Shown here one piece after another: positions 47,930 to 58,674 of a stretch of 64,000 nt of DNA; positions within the stretch are counted from its first letter, which is position 1, and every line of letters begins with the position of its first letter. The stretch spans positions 134,230,198 to 134,294,197 of the forward strand of contig NC_060246.1 in the NCBI RefSeq assembly GCF_921293095.1, written 5' to 3'. The position numbers and the translations under genes are program-made. The DNA is from Ischnura elegans. Lineage: Eukaryota > Arthropoda > Insecta > Odonata > Coenagrionidae. The notes beneath the pieces were generated by a model. The model had not been told where the DNA came from. It did no database searches and was given only the letters and a program-made list of their open reading frames with translations.

Positions 47930-48797
47930 GTGCCTTCCTACTGGAATCACCTTCGAGGTGATACAGATGAGAAAATAGCTTATGTGATTCCCTTAATCGA
48001 AAGTTTAGGAGTGAAATCTCATTATAAAGTGGATATTGATTCCATTATGAAGTTTTCACATAATCTAGAATTATTAGGACGTCGTATAAACTTGCGCGGA
48101 CTTCTAGGAACTAGCTCTTCTATCCCCGACCCTTTTATCTATGAGAGTGCTGCTAAGAAAAAATAATTGTTGTTGATATTCGTACAATCCTGGCGGATCA
48201 TACATTTGATTACTAGAGTTAATAGGTATGTTCCATCATTACCTTTACCAGTTGGTTCCAAAATCAACAAGGGCCATTACAATTTTCACCAGAGGAGTTC
48301 ATTAATGACATTGCTTTTAGCTGGTTTGTTCCGATTGCGCATACGCATCACGCCTCGTGAGGCGTGTTACCCTAGTGGACTAGAGCAAACTCCTAATGAA
48401 CAGAATTTGATGCTGATATGAATATTTTTGCATATGATCGACCTAAATCCCAGATACAATCGATGGTCACGCCTAAATCCCAGATATTAAGAGAAAACCT
48501 CTAGTTTATCCCATGATGTGCCAAGGTGCTTTCCATAAATTATAGATGATTTTTCCCGCATTCAGTACTTTTTTCCGCACGTCCACTTTTTCAACGATCC
48601 AAAAGGTAGTCGCACCCGAAGAAAATCCTGAAGATGAAATGAACGATTCGATTGATCGAATTATCACTTCCAAAATGAGCTTGTTTCTATCGTGTGCATA
48701 TTTTTCACGACTACAAATGCATCGATTTATGACGCTTCAGTATATAAATTGCTCAAAGAGCATACAGAAACTTTCATTCACAGCAAAACCCAAATGA
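47930..48797 (+). pseudogene. Unrecognised coding-like region with frameshifts
   Basis: The first frame (47930-48166, 78 codons) reads like real protein: charged and mixed, with KIAYVIPLIESLGVKSHYK and LELLGRRINLRGLLGTSS. After it, other frames give short plausible pieces: VDIRTILADHTFDY (about 48172-48213), QFSPEEFINDIAFSWFVPIA (about 48280-48340), and VVAPEENPEDEMNDSIDRI (48606-48662). This pattern suggests one decayed gene or mobile-element protein broken by stops and frame changes. I do not recognise the family. A CACGCCTC-GT-GAGGCGTG palindrome lies at 48349-48366. Confidence 0.25.
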
Positions 48798-48799
48798 CT

Positions 48800-49240
48800 C
48801 TTGAATAAAACTCCAAGAAACACAAAATCGTGTTATTATATACACTATGACGTACGATTTTACAATAACTTGTTGAAAAAATATAAGCTGCGTCGTAAAT
48901 ATTAAATGGAATATGAATTAGAAAATGATCAACCAAAAGTTCTCCTACTCACTGAGTAACCGAGGGCAGAGGGACTGTAATATCTTCTCCTCATACCAAC
49001 AAGTAGACATGACAAACACAGGGAAAGAAAAGGCATAAATTAGGAGAGAACAATGGTGGTTACAGAGCCTGTACCAAAAAAAACCTCTACTTCGCTAAGA
49101 CTCCTGACGCAAGAATGTGAAGCACGGCGATTGAAAAAATAAAAAAAAAAATAGTCAAAGAAATCAGCGGGAAGTACGGCGTGATTGATTCTCTACCCAT
49201 TCGCTGGGAAAGAATTTTTTTAACAATCCCTACCCTCCGA
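48800..49240. other. Gene-free AT-rich DNA
   Basis: No frames or repeats of note; one A-rich run near 49140-49150. This is the sequence downstream, in minus-strand sense, of the receptor-like fragment at 49247-49790, and no continuation of that protein was recognised here. Confidence 0.5.
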
Positions 49241-49246
49241 TAAAGA

Positions 49247-49790
49247 TTATTTTAAGGTATTACGGCTAGATATTGGAAAGTTGGAACTACGCAAAGACGC
49301 AGTAAAGATGACGATGTCTACCAAAGCAAGCGATGAGAGTGACAAGGAAAAAAACAATGAATGAACATAGGGGAAGAAATGTACATACTTCCTCATCCAC
49401 CACAAAAATAATGTCGGAAAGATAAACACCCAATGACCAAGTAAGCTTCAAAAATAAAACAGCATTATCAGCTGTAATGAGGTAATGTGTTACGACACAT
49501 AGAAAGGGCATAGCATAGGCTAAGCAGCTACGTACACAATCCAGAGTAAACATTAGGAAATGAGACAAATGACTTATCTCCTCACTCACTGCATATTGAC
49601 GACAGAGAAGTAAACCACTCATAGCAGCAGCGAATGCATAAATCAATAGATAACGCAAGCTAAAGCAGCATAATGAATGAGTACAGAAATAAATAACAGT
49701 TGATATGGGGTATCGGAGAAGGAACCCGAACAGCTGCATCATTGAAGAGAGCAGTAAGGGATGGAGAGAAACCTGGCGCCCCGTTAGCAT
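49247..49790 (-). pseudogene. Gustatory-receptor-like N-terminal fragment with a frameshift
   Basis: The longest frame of the window (167 codons, 49287-49790) is strongly hydrophobic with three plausible membrane segments at about residues 47-63, 86-104 and 136-156. An N-terminal HPLLLSSMMQLFGFLLRYPI resembles the L-x-P-L-L-x-x-x-x-x-x-G-x-F-P-x-S opening of insect gustatory receptors. The frame ends with an unlike tail, but the next frame continues LALVDIVIFTASLRSSNF and ISSRNTLK, resembling the receptor pattern F-V-D-x-x-x-x-x-x-x-x-x-L-x-x-x-F-x-x-L-N. A one-base shift near 49310-49345 would join them. Family members are 350-450 residues with a TYxxxxxQF end; that C-terminal half was not found. 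It is likely a pseudogene or a partial exon. An odorant receptor is the alternative. Confidence 0.45.
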
Positions 49791-49794
49791 TAGC

Positions 49795-50900
49795 CTGTGT
49801 TCAAAAATGTCCTTAGGAGACTACCGTTTCAAGTCTCGTTGCGTCCGTTGAATGAAGTTGCAACAGAAAACAAGCAGAAATATAATTCCTCTAAAAAGTC
49901 TTTGCCGCTGCCAGGACTTCAACCCGAGCTCTAGAGTGAGTAAGCATAATATTAGCAGAAACGATTACACTGGCTATATAATTAGTAATTAAGGGCACAC
50001 AAACAGGCGGAGACATATCTCAGGTTACATGTCATGCGTCTCAACGATAAGAGCCAAAGGTATTAAATGTAATCCACACAATTTTATTTTACCCTAAACA
50101 ATAATAAAAAATGAAATACGCAAGACGTTCTTGAAAAGAAAAACAAATAACCCCGCAAATTCCTTGCTTTATACATATTATACACGCTAAATACATACTA
50201 AAATACCCTGGTTTACACTAGACACTGATGAATAGTTGATTCCACCTTCATAAGTCATGAGGAAAAGAAAGTTATAAACAAGCCAAGCTTAAAACGCCTC
50301 CTTAGTTTGATTTTACGCTCCGCTCATGTCCTCTTATATAACTTTTCATCAAATTTTTATACTTACAATTAACCCGAGTCCAGCTATACCTTTGTTTCAT
50401 ATGTTTTTAGCCTTTTACTACGAATAACAACATTAAAATTCCTCAACCAACAACAAAAGCCAAGGTAGCAAACCTGCTGCCTCTTCATCTAACGGCCAGC
50501 TGGGAGAAGGATGGCTGAACCCACAACACTCGCGATTGTTTGCACACCAGGAAAGTGAGAAAGAAGTAAATACAGATATATTCCCCACTCGTACGTCCCC
50601 CAACCCTTTCTTATCGCCATCTGGCCTCGTGAATGCGAACCCGCTGCGCAAGGTCACGGCCCTTGGCAAAACCGCACGCATATTCGCCCGACGCTCAGAC
50701 TGACGGAATAATCCACCCCACTGACGGAGATGAAAAACTGCCCTTGATTTCCAGCGCACCGGGTCGGCGCTATCGGGTCTCCCGGGCCGAAAGCTCACTG
50801 TGCTGGTCCATGGGTCGATCTTTCCGCGATGGGAGATTGAGAGCATGCTTTTGGAGGAGGAGGCGGTTGGACGGAGGAAAGTGAGGACTGGACCGCGCAC
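49795..50900. other. Gene-free stretch with a GC-richer patch
   Basis: 50430-50900 is GC-richer and holds compositional frames on both strands (155 codons minus at 50433-50900). A weak B-box-like GGGTTGAAGTCC lies on the minus strand near 49917. Nothing else was recognised. Confidence 0.4.
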
Positions 50901-50905
50901 TGCCT

Positions 50906-51000
50906 AATTTATGACCCTCAGGAAAAGGCGCAATCTCTCCGCTTGGCCGAGTGGCTTGAGGTCAGTTATTATATTCAAGGTTGAGAGGCAAACTGCCAAG
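50906..51000 (+). repeat. Dispersed repeat with A-box-like TGGCCGAGTGG, copy 1
   Basis: TTTATGACCC, GGCGCAATCTCTCC, TTATATTCAAGGTTGAGAGG and CAAACTGCC match 51958-52040 in order. Copy 1 contains TGGCCGAGTGG, the usual tRNA A box, suggesting descent from a tRNA-derived SINE. Confidence 0.5.
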
Positions 51001-51226
51001 CTACGTATGCCTCCTGCACGATCGGTCTTTTGATTGGTGAATAATTACTCGCTAAACACTTGTGTTATCATTTTTTTATTTTCGGGGTGTATAAAGCAGA
51101 CCGTTTTCAAAATTTGCATTTACCTCAAATTTTAAATTCTCACGTTTGAAGTACTACCTCAGATGATAAAAAAATTGAGACGCTCGTAACTGTTGAAAAT
51201 ATTTAATTGTATACTACCTGAAAATA

Positions 51227-51442
51227 AAAGATACCAAGTGTCCGGCGTGTACAAGATACAGCATAAAAAGTGTCCGGCGTGATACGGTGGAAATATTTGA
51301 TATTCAGCTTAGTAAAACCTCTGGTCTCTTTCCAAACACTTTTATTTAAAACGACCATGCCATTATCAAGTCACGAGTTGCCGAAACCATGGTCGGTTTA
51401 AATAAAAGTGTGTGGAAACAGACAATTGGTTTTACTAAGCTG
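51227..51442. mobile_element. Fold-back insertion with 14-bp target duplication (locus F)
   Basis: ACTACCTGAAAATA occurs at 51213-51226 and 51443-51456, exactly flanking this 216-bp segment, so it looks like an insertion with a target duplication. The inverted arms are 51303-51360 and about 51386-51442, sharing CATGGTCG, TTTAAATAAAAGTGT, GGAAA and GGTTTTACTAAGCTG. The right arm keeps GCCGAAACCATGGTC; the centre holds CTTGATAATGG on the minus strand, a hammerhead-like core start. AATAAAAGTGTGTGGAA follows, as at loci C and D. Before the left arm, AAGTGTCCGGCGTG is repeated twice (51236, 51268). Confidence 0.65.
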
Positions 51443-51957
51443 ACTACCTGAAAATATTTAGATGATAGTAAAAGTCTTAGTAGACTAATCCTTCACCAAA
51501 AATGACCGATAGTACGGGAGCTATGCGTTCTGTTTAAGAAGTTGTGCCGCTCGTAAGTACATTTGATTAATAAATGGCCCTTTGCTTAGTTCTCCGCAGG
51601 CCCTGAGATCTTTCAAAATAGCCGAAAAACCTATCGTCTCATTTATTCCTATTTCAAATCCCTGGTGTTTCTTTCTTTCTCTTGAATCAGCATCTTCCAG
51701 GTACGCAATCAATCGGTACGGAATCAGTATCTTCCAGGTAAGGTATCAACGCAATGACGGCGCGAAATTCTGCCTCCCCAAACCTATCGAAACAATCCTC
51801 AACCTGAGGTATTTCTAGAGCTCATTACGTTGAGACCGCGCTTCCCTAATCACATCCCAAATTTCCAGCCCCTGCAGAAATGCAAGGTGAAATAGTCTGC
51901 ATATCATGCTTCTGGAGAGTGATCCTAGGAGATCGAAGTTTATCGATCCTACCAATT

Positions 51958-52040
51958 AATTTATAACCCCCATGAAGACGCAATCCCTGCGTTTGAAGCC
52001 GGTTTTATATTCAAGGTTGAGGGGCAAAATACAAGGCTGG
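51958..52040 (+). repeat. Dispersed repeat, copy 2
   Basis: Partner of 50906-51000: TTTATAACCC, GACGCAATCCCTGC, TTATATTCAAGGTTGAGGGG and CAAAATAC in the same order. It lacks a clear A box. Between the copies, GAATCAG(C/T)ATCTTCCAGGTA is duplicated at 51684 and 51721. Confidence 0.5.
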
Positions 52041-52469
52041 TAAATATTGCGTGTTCACTTCGCACACACTTCGTGGAGTTGCACATCACGAGCAAATTCC
52101 TGAGATACTGGCTGCCAAACAATAGACGCAACATAGAATTGGAGGTGATGCCAAAAATAATCGCGGAAACCCAATTGACCTGAGTGACATGTCCTATATA
52201 TTTGGAAATTAAGGAACAAACGAGATACTAGCACAAATCTCTCCTGATGTACTTAAAATTTTATTTTTTACTCGGCACAGAAGGTCAATTGGTGGAAAAA
52301 ATAGTTAAAATTAAATTATCGCACATTCCGTATTCAAACTACATTGAGTCGTTCCTTTGCAGCATAGATGTATTTTTTGGTGGCGTACTTCTTTATTATG
52401 TTGAAATTTATTAAAAATCCCGTCTTCTTTTTCTATGAATCTAATTGTAAGTTTAAGTATACAAAACGC

Positions 52470-52656
52470 GGAAGCAAAGCAAATGAAACAATGAATAAGA
52501 TAAAGATAAAGAAATGCTTATTGTTCTTGGACCCTTGGTCCACAAATAACATATAAAAGTATACACTAGTATCAGAGTTCGAGTATTCAGAAAAATTGGA
52601 TACATACAATAAATAATATAATAATGTTAACAGAAAATACAAGCATATTGGCAAAA
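52470..52656 (-). repeat. LINE 3' UTR ending in a CTTTAT-type tail
   Basis: Directly follows the reverse transcriptase stop in minus-strand sense. It contains TTGTGGACCAAGGGTCC, AAGAACAATAAG and CTTTATCTTTATCTTATTC (plus-strand AATAAGATAAAGATAAAG at 52494-52511). Short tandem tails of this type mark the 3' ends of several LINE clades. Confidence 0.5.
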
Positions 52657-52960
52657 TTAATTTTTATCATGCAATAGAATTTTATTGGAAAGTATATTTT
52701 TGAAAGTCACGAGTGATTTGGATTTTTTAATTAGTTCTGGAGAACTATTCCAAAACCTTGTTCCAACAACAGAAAAGCATTTATGAAACGTAGTGGTTCG
52801 ATGCTGTGGAACTATTAAAAAAATCTGTTGACATCGAGTTACAACATTTAGATTTTCCTCTTTAGACTGAAAAAATTGCATGATATGTTCAGGCTGTTTA
52901 CAATTGAAGAGTTTATATATAAAGGAGACAAGCATGTATTCCCTCCCTGTTTTAGCTATA
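52657..52960 (-). pseudogene. Non-LTR retrotransposon reverse transcriptase, C-terminal end
   Basis: About 98 open codons end at 52657. The translation contains MLVSFIYKLFNCKQPE, then RTTTFHKCFSVVGTRFWNS-SPELIKKS and TFKNILSNK. The F-S-V-x-G-x-R-x-W-N-S-x-P box followed by L-x-x-F-K is the standard C-terminal signature of CR1/Jockey-type LINE polymerases. Note the usual L of WNSLP is S here. Catalytic and endonuclease domains are absent because the copy is 5'-truncated. It is a different family from 17347-17640, judging by divergence and the 3' UTR. Confidence 0.7.
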
Positions 52961-52964
52961 GGCT

Positions 52965-55850
52965 ATTCTAACTTAGAAAAATAAGGTGATATATGTTCAT
53001 CTTTTTTAAGGTCATAAATGAACCTGACACACATATTTAATGACGCTGCCAGCTACAAAAATTCATTCAAAATCGACCAACAATACGCTGCGCCACCTTT
53101 GGCAAAGGACATTGGAATGAAACGTCAAGCGCTCCCTACGGTTCATTTATAGCTTTTTTGTTAAGATCCAGCTTTAGAACCGATAAATACACGGCGGGGA
53201 ATGAAAACTACATTTTCAAAGAGTACTGACACTTCCAAACAAATAGTTTCAGTTAATTATTGACTACCTAGATTTCGCGAGGGCTAATTTTGGAAGGGAA
53301 GCGGTCAGAGAAAGTCAGGAGGACAAAAAATTCTCAAAGCAATAAAAGAATTAATGATAAGCTTTGAACGAAGGAACACTGCACGCACCTGCTCAATTGC
53401 AGGACAAACAGCAAAGAAGTTAACTTATTGCAAGGGTTGACTCCACCGATGGGAGCCGAGGAAAGTAAACGCCTTGGTCAAACAACGCTAAAGGCTGATC
53501 AAATACACTGGAAGCACTCTAGAGGATCTCCTGACCCGAGATACGCCGCCCTCGGATGGCAAAAGCCTCGCAAAGAAACGACAGCATATATTGTGAATGA
53601 AATGGAAGACAAGGAACGGCCTTTGAACTATGCTTGAAGACAAGGAATAGAGCATATAAAATTCATGCAAGTGATTCTAAATTTTTGATTAGTTCAAAAT
53701 GCTAATATAACCCTAAAAAAAAACAGAAAAATTGCATATTACTTTTAATATCCATAACACGTCACTTAAAAATACCCCAAAAGCCAGCCGAAAACTTAAG
53801 CATTTAAATTAGCAGTCAACTCAGAAAATAAGTTACTTTTAAAAGTGCTAACCATATCGACGGACCGGACGGAATTGAGATTTGAACATAAATCATGTTA
53901 AATCAAGGAAGAAGTTTTTGGTACGAAGAAATAATTGTCATATTGCAGCTTCTGTGACAAACCAATAGCGGAATGCAGATAAGGGAATGGCGCATCAGCA
54001 CGTTATTTCTTACTGAATTTACCTAAGCAAAATTCCTGGGAACACGAGCTCTATGCGGCATAGGAAGTTTCTCGTCATAGAATTATTAAATTTTAAGCAT
54101 TGCAGAAAAAGAATCAACTATCAGAAATATCAAAAATCAAAAATATCAACAAAATCAGAAATATCAACAAAACATGTGACTACGCCGTCAGTGCGAAGAG
54201 GGGCAGTAAAGTTTTCGAGCATGCATCGATGATCAAGGAACGGCGGAGGAAACTCACCCTATAGGGCGTTCCTCCGCGTTCTCCGCCGTCCTCAGGCGGA
54301 TCGTAGCTGCACCTGTAAAGGAACAAAATCAATTATAATCAAAGAATAACGGAAGAAAACCAATGAAATAAACACAATAAAAATAAATATATTTTAACAC
54401 ATTTCAGGCATTATATGATGCACCAGCCTATTATTCAACGAAGGAGAGTCTTTATCAAAGATTAAAATATCAATCAGTGTAATACCACAGTGATATGGCT
54501 AGAATTAAATATTAGGGTGATATATGTATTCATCACTACGGCGAGAAAACATTTCATTAGAATCGACGAGTAACGAAAGGTTGAAATCGAAGCATTAAGT
54601 AATGAAATCACTCTTCGGTAACACAACGTAGAGAAATTGATTTCCCTCCCAATATAATTAATAACCGAAATTATTTCATTGTCATTTTATCCGAGTATTT
54701 TGTTATTTTCAGTTGAAAAGTATTTGATTCCTCGTAAAAGAAATCTCCACATAGTCGTGCCAACAAATAAAATAACTCCAGCTACAAATGTTTAGGCGTA
54801 GAATTTCTTGCGTACAAGTGCCTCTTCAAAGAATACTGTCTTTCTCTGGAAATGAAAAACAGAGTAACCATGGTAGGTCATATAAAAACTACGTCCCGTG
54901 AGTCATGAAACAGAAAAAATAGAAACCATACGAGCGTAGTAGATAGAAGAGTCGAAAGACCTCGATCAAGTCGAAGATGGTTGAGTTGCGAAGAGCAAAG
55001 AAGCGATGATGGCCTGGGGAATCGAATGAGGGGAGAAAGGAAATTCCCTAGAGGTGCAGAACGAGGGAGTGAGAACTTTCATCAGAATAGCCGGTGCAAA
55101 AGGAGGAGGGATGCGAGGGATGGAAGAAGAGAGGGGAGCAGTTTCGAGAGGCTATGATTAAATCATTCGCAGGCTCGCCGAGGAAAAGCGTGTTGATGGA
55201 CGGTCTTCAAAGGCGGAGAGGGAGGGAGGGAAGAGGGTTTATTGACAGCCAATTGAGGAGGTGGCACTAAGGAGGACAAAGTGGAGGAGGAATGAGAATT
55301 GCAGAAATTACCGCGCTCATGCGCAAAGGATGACCCTCCACGATAGGAGCCGCTGGAAGAGTTGAGACAAGCTGAAAAACCAACAATGCTACGATTGATC
55401 CATGCTAATTTTCCCGATGCGATCAGAAAAGAAGTCCCGCTGTCTCTCATTTCCTTCTCATCAGAGGAGGAATCTAATAATCCATGAAAATATAATAATT
55501 TGATGCCCAAAATGTCATGAAGAAATATAGAAGAATTCATAACGTAGGTGATAGAAGTTGCCTTGAAGTAAATGGCCGGGATAGTAAACGGTTTCCTCAG
55601 CTCGATCATTTTTTCCTGTGCCTGGTTATAATTCTACACTGTCTTCACTATTGTATGCAATTTAAGTTAACGGAACCATGTCGTAACTGCTCAATCACCT
55701 TCATCCCTAAAAGAAAATAGGATAGCGACGGGTCCTTGCAGTGAATTATGAAATGATATACCTACATAGATTATACAACGAAAATGGAAACCGTATGCAA
55801 TTACGTAATATATATGATGAATTGGATGGATGAGGCAGATACTTTGTGGA
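52965..55850. other. Gene-free stretch
   Basis: A 69-codon frame at 53428-53637 and a 148-codon minus frame at 55163-55609 (Ser/Pro-rich, from a purine-rich plus strand) are unrecognised. 54240-54296 can form a GC-rich imperfect hairpin (ACGGCGGAGGAA with TTCCTCCGC and GCCGT). Otherwise nothing. Confidence 0.45.
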
Positions 55851-55855
55851 GATCC

Positions 55856-56069
55856 ATTATGAGATATGAAGTGAAACACTTTGCACTTTCCACATAAAAA
55901 ATTTATTACACTAGAGTCGACATGTTTCGCTGCACTGCAGCATTATCAAGACTCTAGACAAGACTGACAGAGAGTCTTGATAATGCTGCAGGGCAGCGAA
56001 ACATGTCGACTCTAGTGCAATAATTTTTTTATGTGGAAAGTGCAAAGTGTTTCACTTCATATCTCTAAT
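55856..56069. repeat. Near-perfect fold-back repeat with hammerhead-like modules (locus C)
   Basis: Arms 55861-55955 and 55971-56065 (95 bp each) are inverted copies with only a handful of differences, around a 15-base loop. The outermost ATTA extends the match. Read outward, each arm is AGAGTC, TTGATAA, T, hairpin GCTGC-AGK-GCAGC, GAAAC, AT, GTC, GACTCT, then AATAA(A/T) and TATGTGGAAAGTG. AGAGTC and GACTCT form a perfect 6-bp stem I and GTC sits at the hammerhead cleavage position. No target duplication is obvious. Confidence 0.85.
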
Positions 56070-56074
56070 ATAAA

Positions 56075-58670
56075 TGAGCCTGATTTCAGCTCTCGAGGTT
56101 TTAAAGTCCTCAAAAGTTAAACCATAGAGTAAACTAAACTAAATTAATACATGAAACACACATCTAGCCATGAGTATTTCAATTTTTATTAATTAAAATA
56201 ACGAGATAAGGCTGAGGCAGAAACATTGTAAACAACGAGGTTATCAAAGTTAAGTGGTATGACTCTATTGGACGAAAATGGAGTATATTTTGTTGGAAAC
56301 CAGACCGTAAAAAAATATCTACCTCAAAAGAAAATTTCAAAATGAATATGCACCTATTGATAAAAATATTTTTTGAGGCAAATATTTAGTACGAGAGCTT
56401 TATTTATAGCTATTATCTAAGATGTGCTGTTAAGTTTCCTCCGATGCCAACGACAAGACTTGAGGTCCGGGAGCAATGCTGTTTTAGCGGTATCAGAGAA
56501 AAGGCGGAATTTCACTTAAACTATAACTATATAAGGAGAGTATCAACAGGGCGCAAACCACGGTAAAACCAAGGGATTAAGCTCTACCCTTTTCAGAACC
56601 CGGAAACGCCACAGAGTGGAATAGCCATAATGGGGCATCAACTCGCTGCAAGTGAACGCGACAGGCCACGCATTTCTCATCCTCAAGTCCACGCCTCGGC
56701 TATTAAGTTTTCCTTCTTTGAAAGCAGAAAGGGATGATGGCATATGCAACGGAACGCCAAAGTCGATGGCAGGAGATCTACGAAAGATCAGACATAATAA
56801 ATATTGCCTAAAAAAACCAACGATCCATTGTTATGAGCAAATTTGAGGATCAGTTAGAAGGCAACGTTGCTTCTAAAGCGCTTCAATCACCATTACTTTA
56901 GCTTAAAATCTTTATCACTATTCGTGATTCACTTAAAATCCTGGATGACCCTTCGATTTAAAGGTGATTTAAGTTAGCCTGCATATGGGCACACAAGACG
57001 TACAGCGTCCATGTCCTCAATGCTGATTCCTTCCTTCCCCTTCAGTATAGTATCCCCATTGTAAGGTCGTTTAATTTTTCGAATTGATATATCATCGGAA
57101 GATTTCATCGCTAAAAGATAATTCTGATTTCATTTCACGTTTGCAAATTTTTGTGACTTTTTTCCTACACATAAGAAAGTGATGGATGAATTAATCCCTC
57201 AAAAAAACGGGGTACTCAGTAAAACAGTGAAGCACGCCGTTATGATAAGTAACTACCTAGTGAGTTTGACATATCGGAATGTAAAAATACATGGCGTATC
57301 CAGAATAGATCTCAACAGGATGTCCATCGATAATTATGAATTGAGATCACCACGAATGCCCTTCAAATGAAAATAATCTTTATTTTTTATGATTTTTTCT
57401 TTCGGATGAAATTACCTCTAAGTTCATTGGGACATTAATATACATTCTATTTTTGCGCAATGGAGACAGTATAGCGCGCAATACTTATGCTAAGCCTCTG
57501 ATTGTAAATTAAGAATAGTTATAATAATTAGTTATCATCACTTTGAACCAAGACAAGTAAATGCTAAAATTTAATTAGGCGCTCTTGGGCTGGACACTTT
57601 GTCTTAGGAAACGAAAAATAATGAGGTAAATTACTGGCCAAGCACCACAAGTCAACAGTGTCTCACGAAATACGCTGTTCATTAGATTGTAAACTCATAT
57701 CGATTACGATAAAATCATTCAATTTGAGAAAATATAAACGGTAGAGCAGGCCTTACTGTTGACCGGCATTAAGGTAAAGCTAACCTTTTTCCATTCAAGA
57801 CTGTAAAATGCCGAGTTAAGGTCGCTTGAAGTTGCCTCAAAATAGAAAACTCTCAAAAACGTATCACCTCCAAAATACACTTAGGTAAACCGAGTGCACT
57901 GATTGTTAGTTAAAAAGCGATGATTGAGACTTCAGAGCATCATCAATCCGTACAATGTATGCACTTTAAAAAGTGAAGTCCAGGATAGAAAATACAAACT
58001 CTTATTTTGAGCAATGTATAGCTCATTGTTAGATTAGGAGAATAAATAAGCACCTCATAGCGGCCAATGAACTGTATTTGAGAACACAAAAAGCTACTAT
58101 CCATGGGTCCACATGTTGGTAAATCACCTCCGGTAAAAGGCTTCCAGGTTTGAGATGGATCTTACGTGCAAACAGTAGCCTTGCAAACAACAGATATTTC
58201 ATTGGAACGACTTCCGTTGAGGATGACATGTATACCTAGAGGCAATCACCTCCTCACCTGCCCCAGCAAATAAACCAAACGAGAAAAAGGTGCACTATTT
58301 CAACAGTGAGTGATAACTAGGTAAACCTAAAGATCAGTGATGAGGAAGAAAACGATGTGGGACCACCATATCAACGTCTCCACTAGAACTGCAACGCCCC
58401 ACCGAAGCGTCAATCAATTATATCAACGAAAATTAGAGAAAAATTTATTTCGTCGGCATAAATACTCGGGTTTCAATTATTATTTTGTTATCTTCGTCTC
58501 ATGCAATAGTCAAAATACAGGTTATTTTAAAATTTTTTGAAGAAAAAAGTTGTAACGGAGACCAAGGGTTCCACCTCAGCCCATCATGGAACCCAATCTG
58601 AAGACGCATCGACCAATCACATCAGAGTTTAGTCCCCGGGAAAACGTGTATATCTGAAAGCCTGGTTGTT
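56075..58670. other. Gene-free stretch
   Basis: Short frames at 56543-56846, 57179-57370, 58029-58229 and 58337-58540 are unrecognised. A weak imperfect palindrome lies at 57920-57950 (GATGATTGAG / ATCATCAATC). Confidence 0.5.
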
Positions 58671-58674
58671 TGAT

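Noticed and set aside
50433..50900. 155-codon minus-strand open frame
   Set aside because: No domain or membrane pattern, in a GC-richer patch with an overlapping plus-strand frame. Length alone is not evidence.
55163..55609. 148-codon minus-strand open frame
   Set aside because: Serine/proline-rich translation from a GAGG-rich plus strand; no motif.
57915..57955. TTGATGATGCTC string on the minus strand as a module
   Set aside because: No GAAAC, and no stem I or stem II in the expected place.
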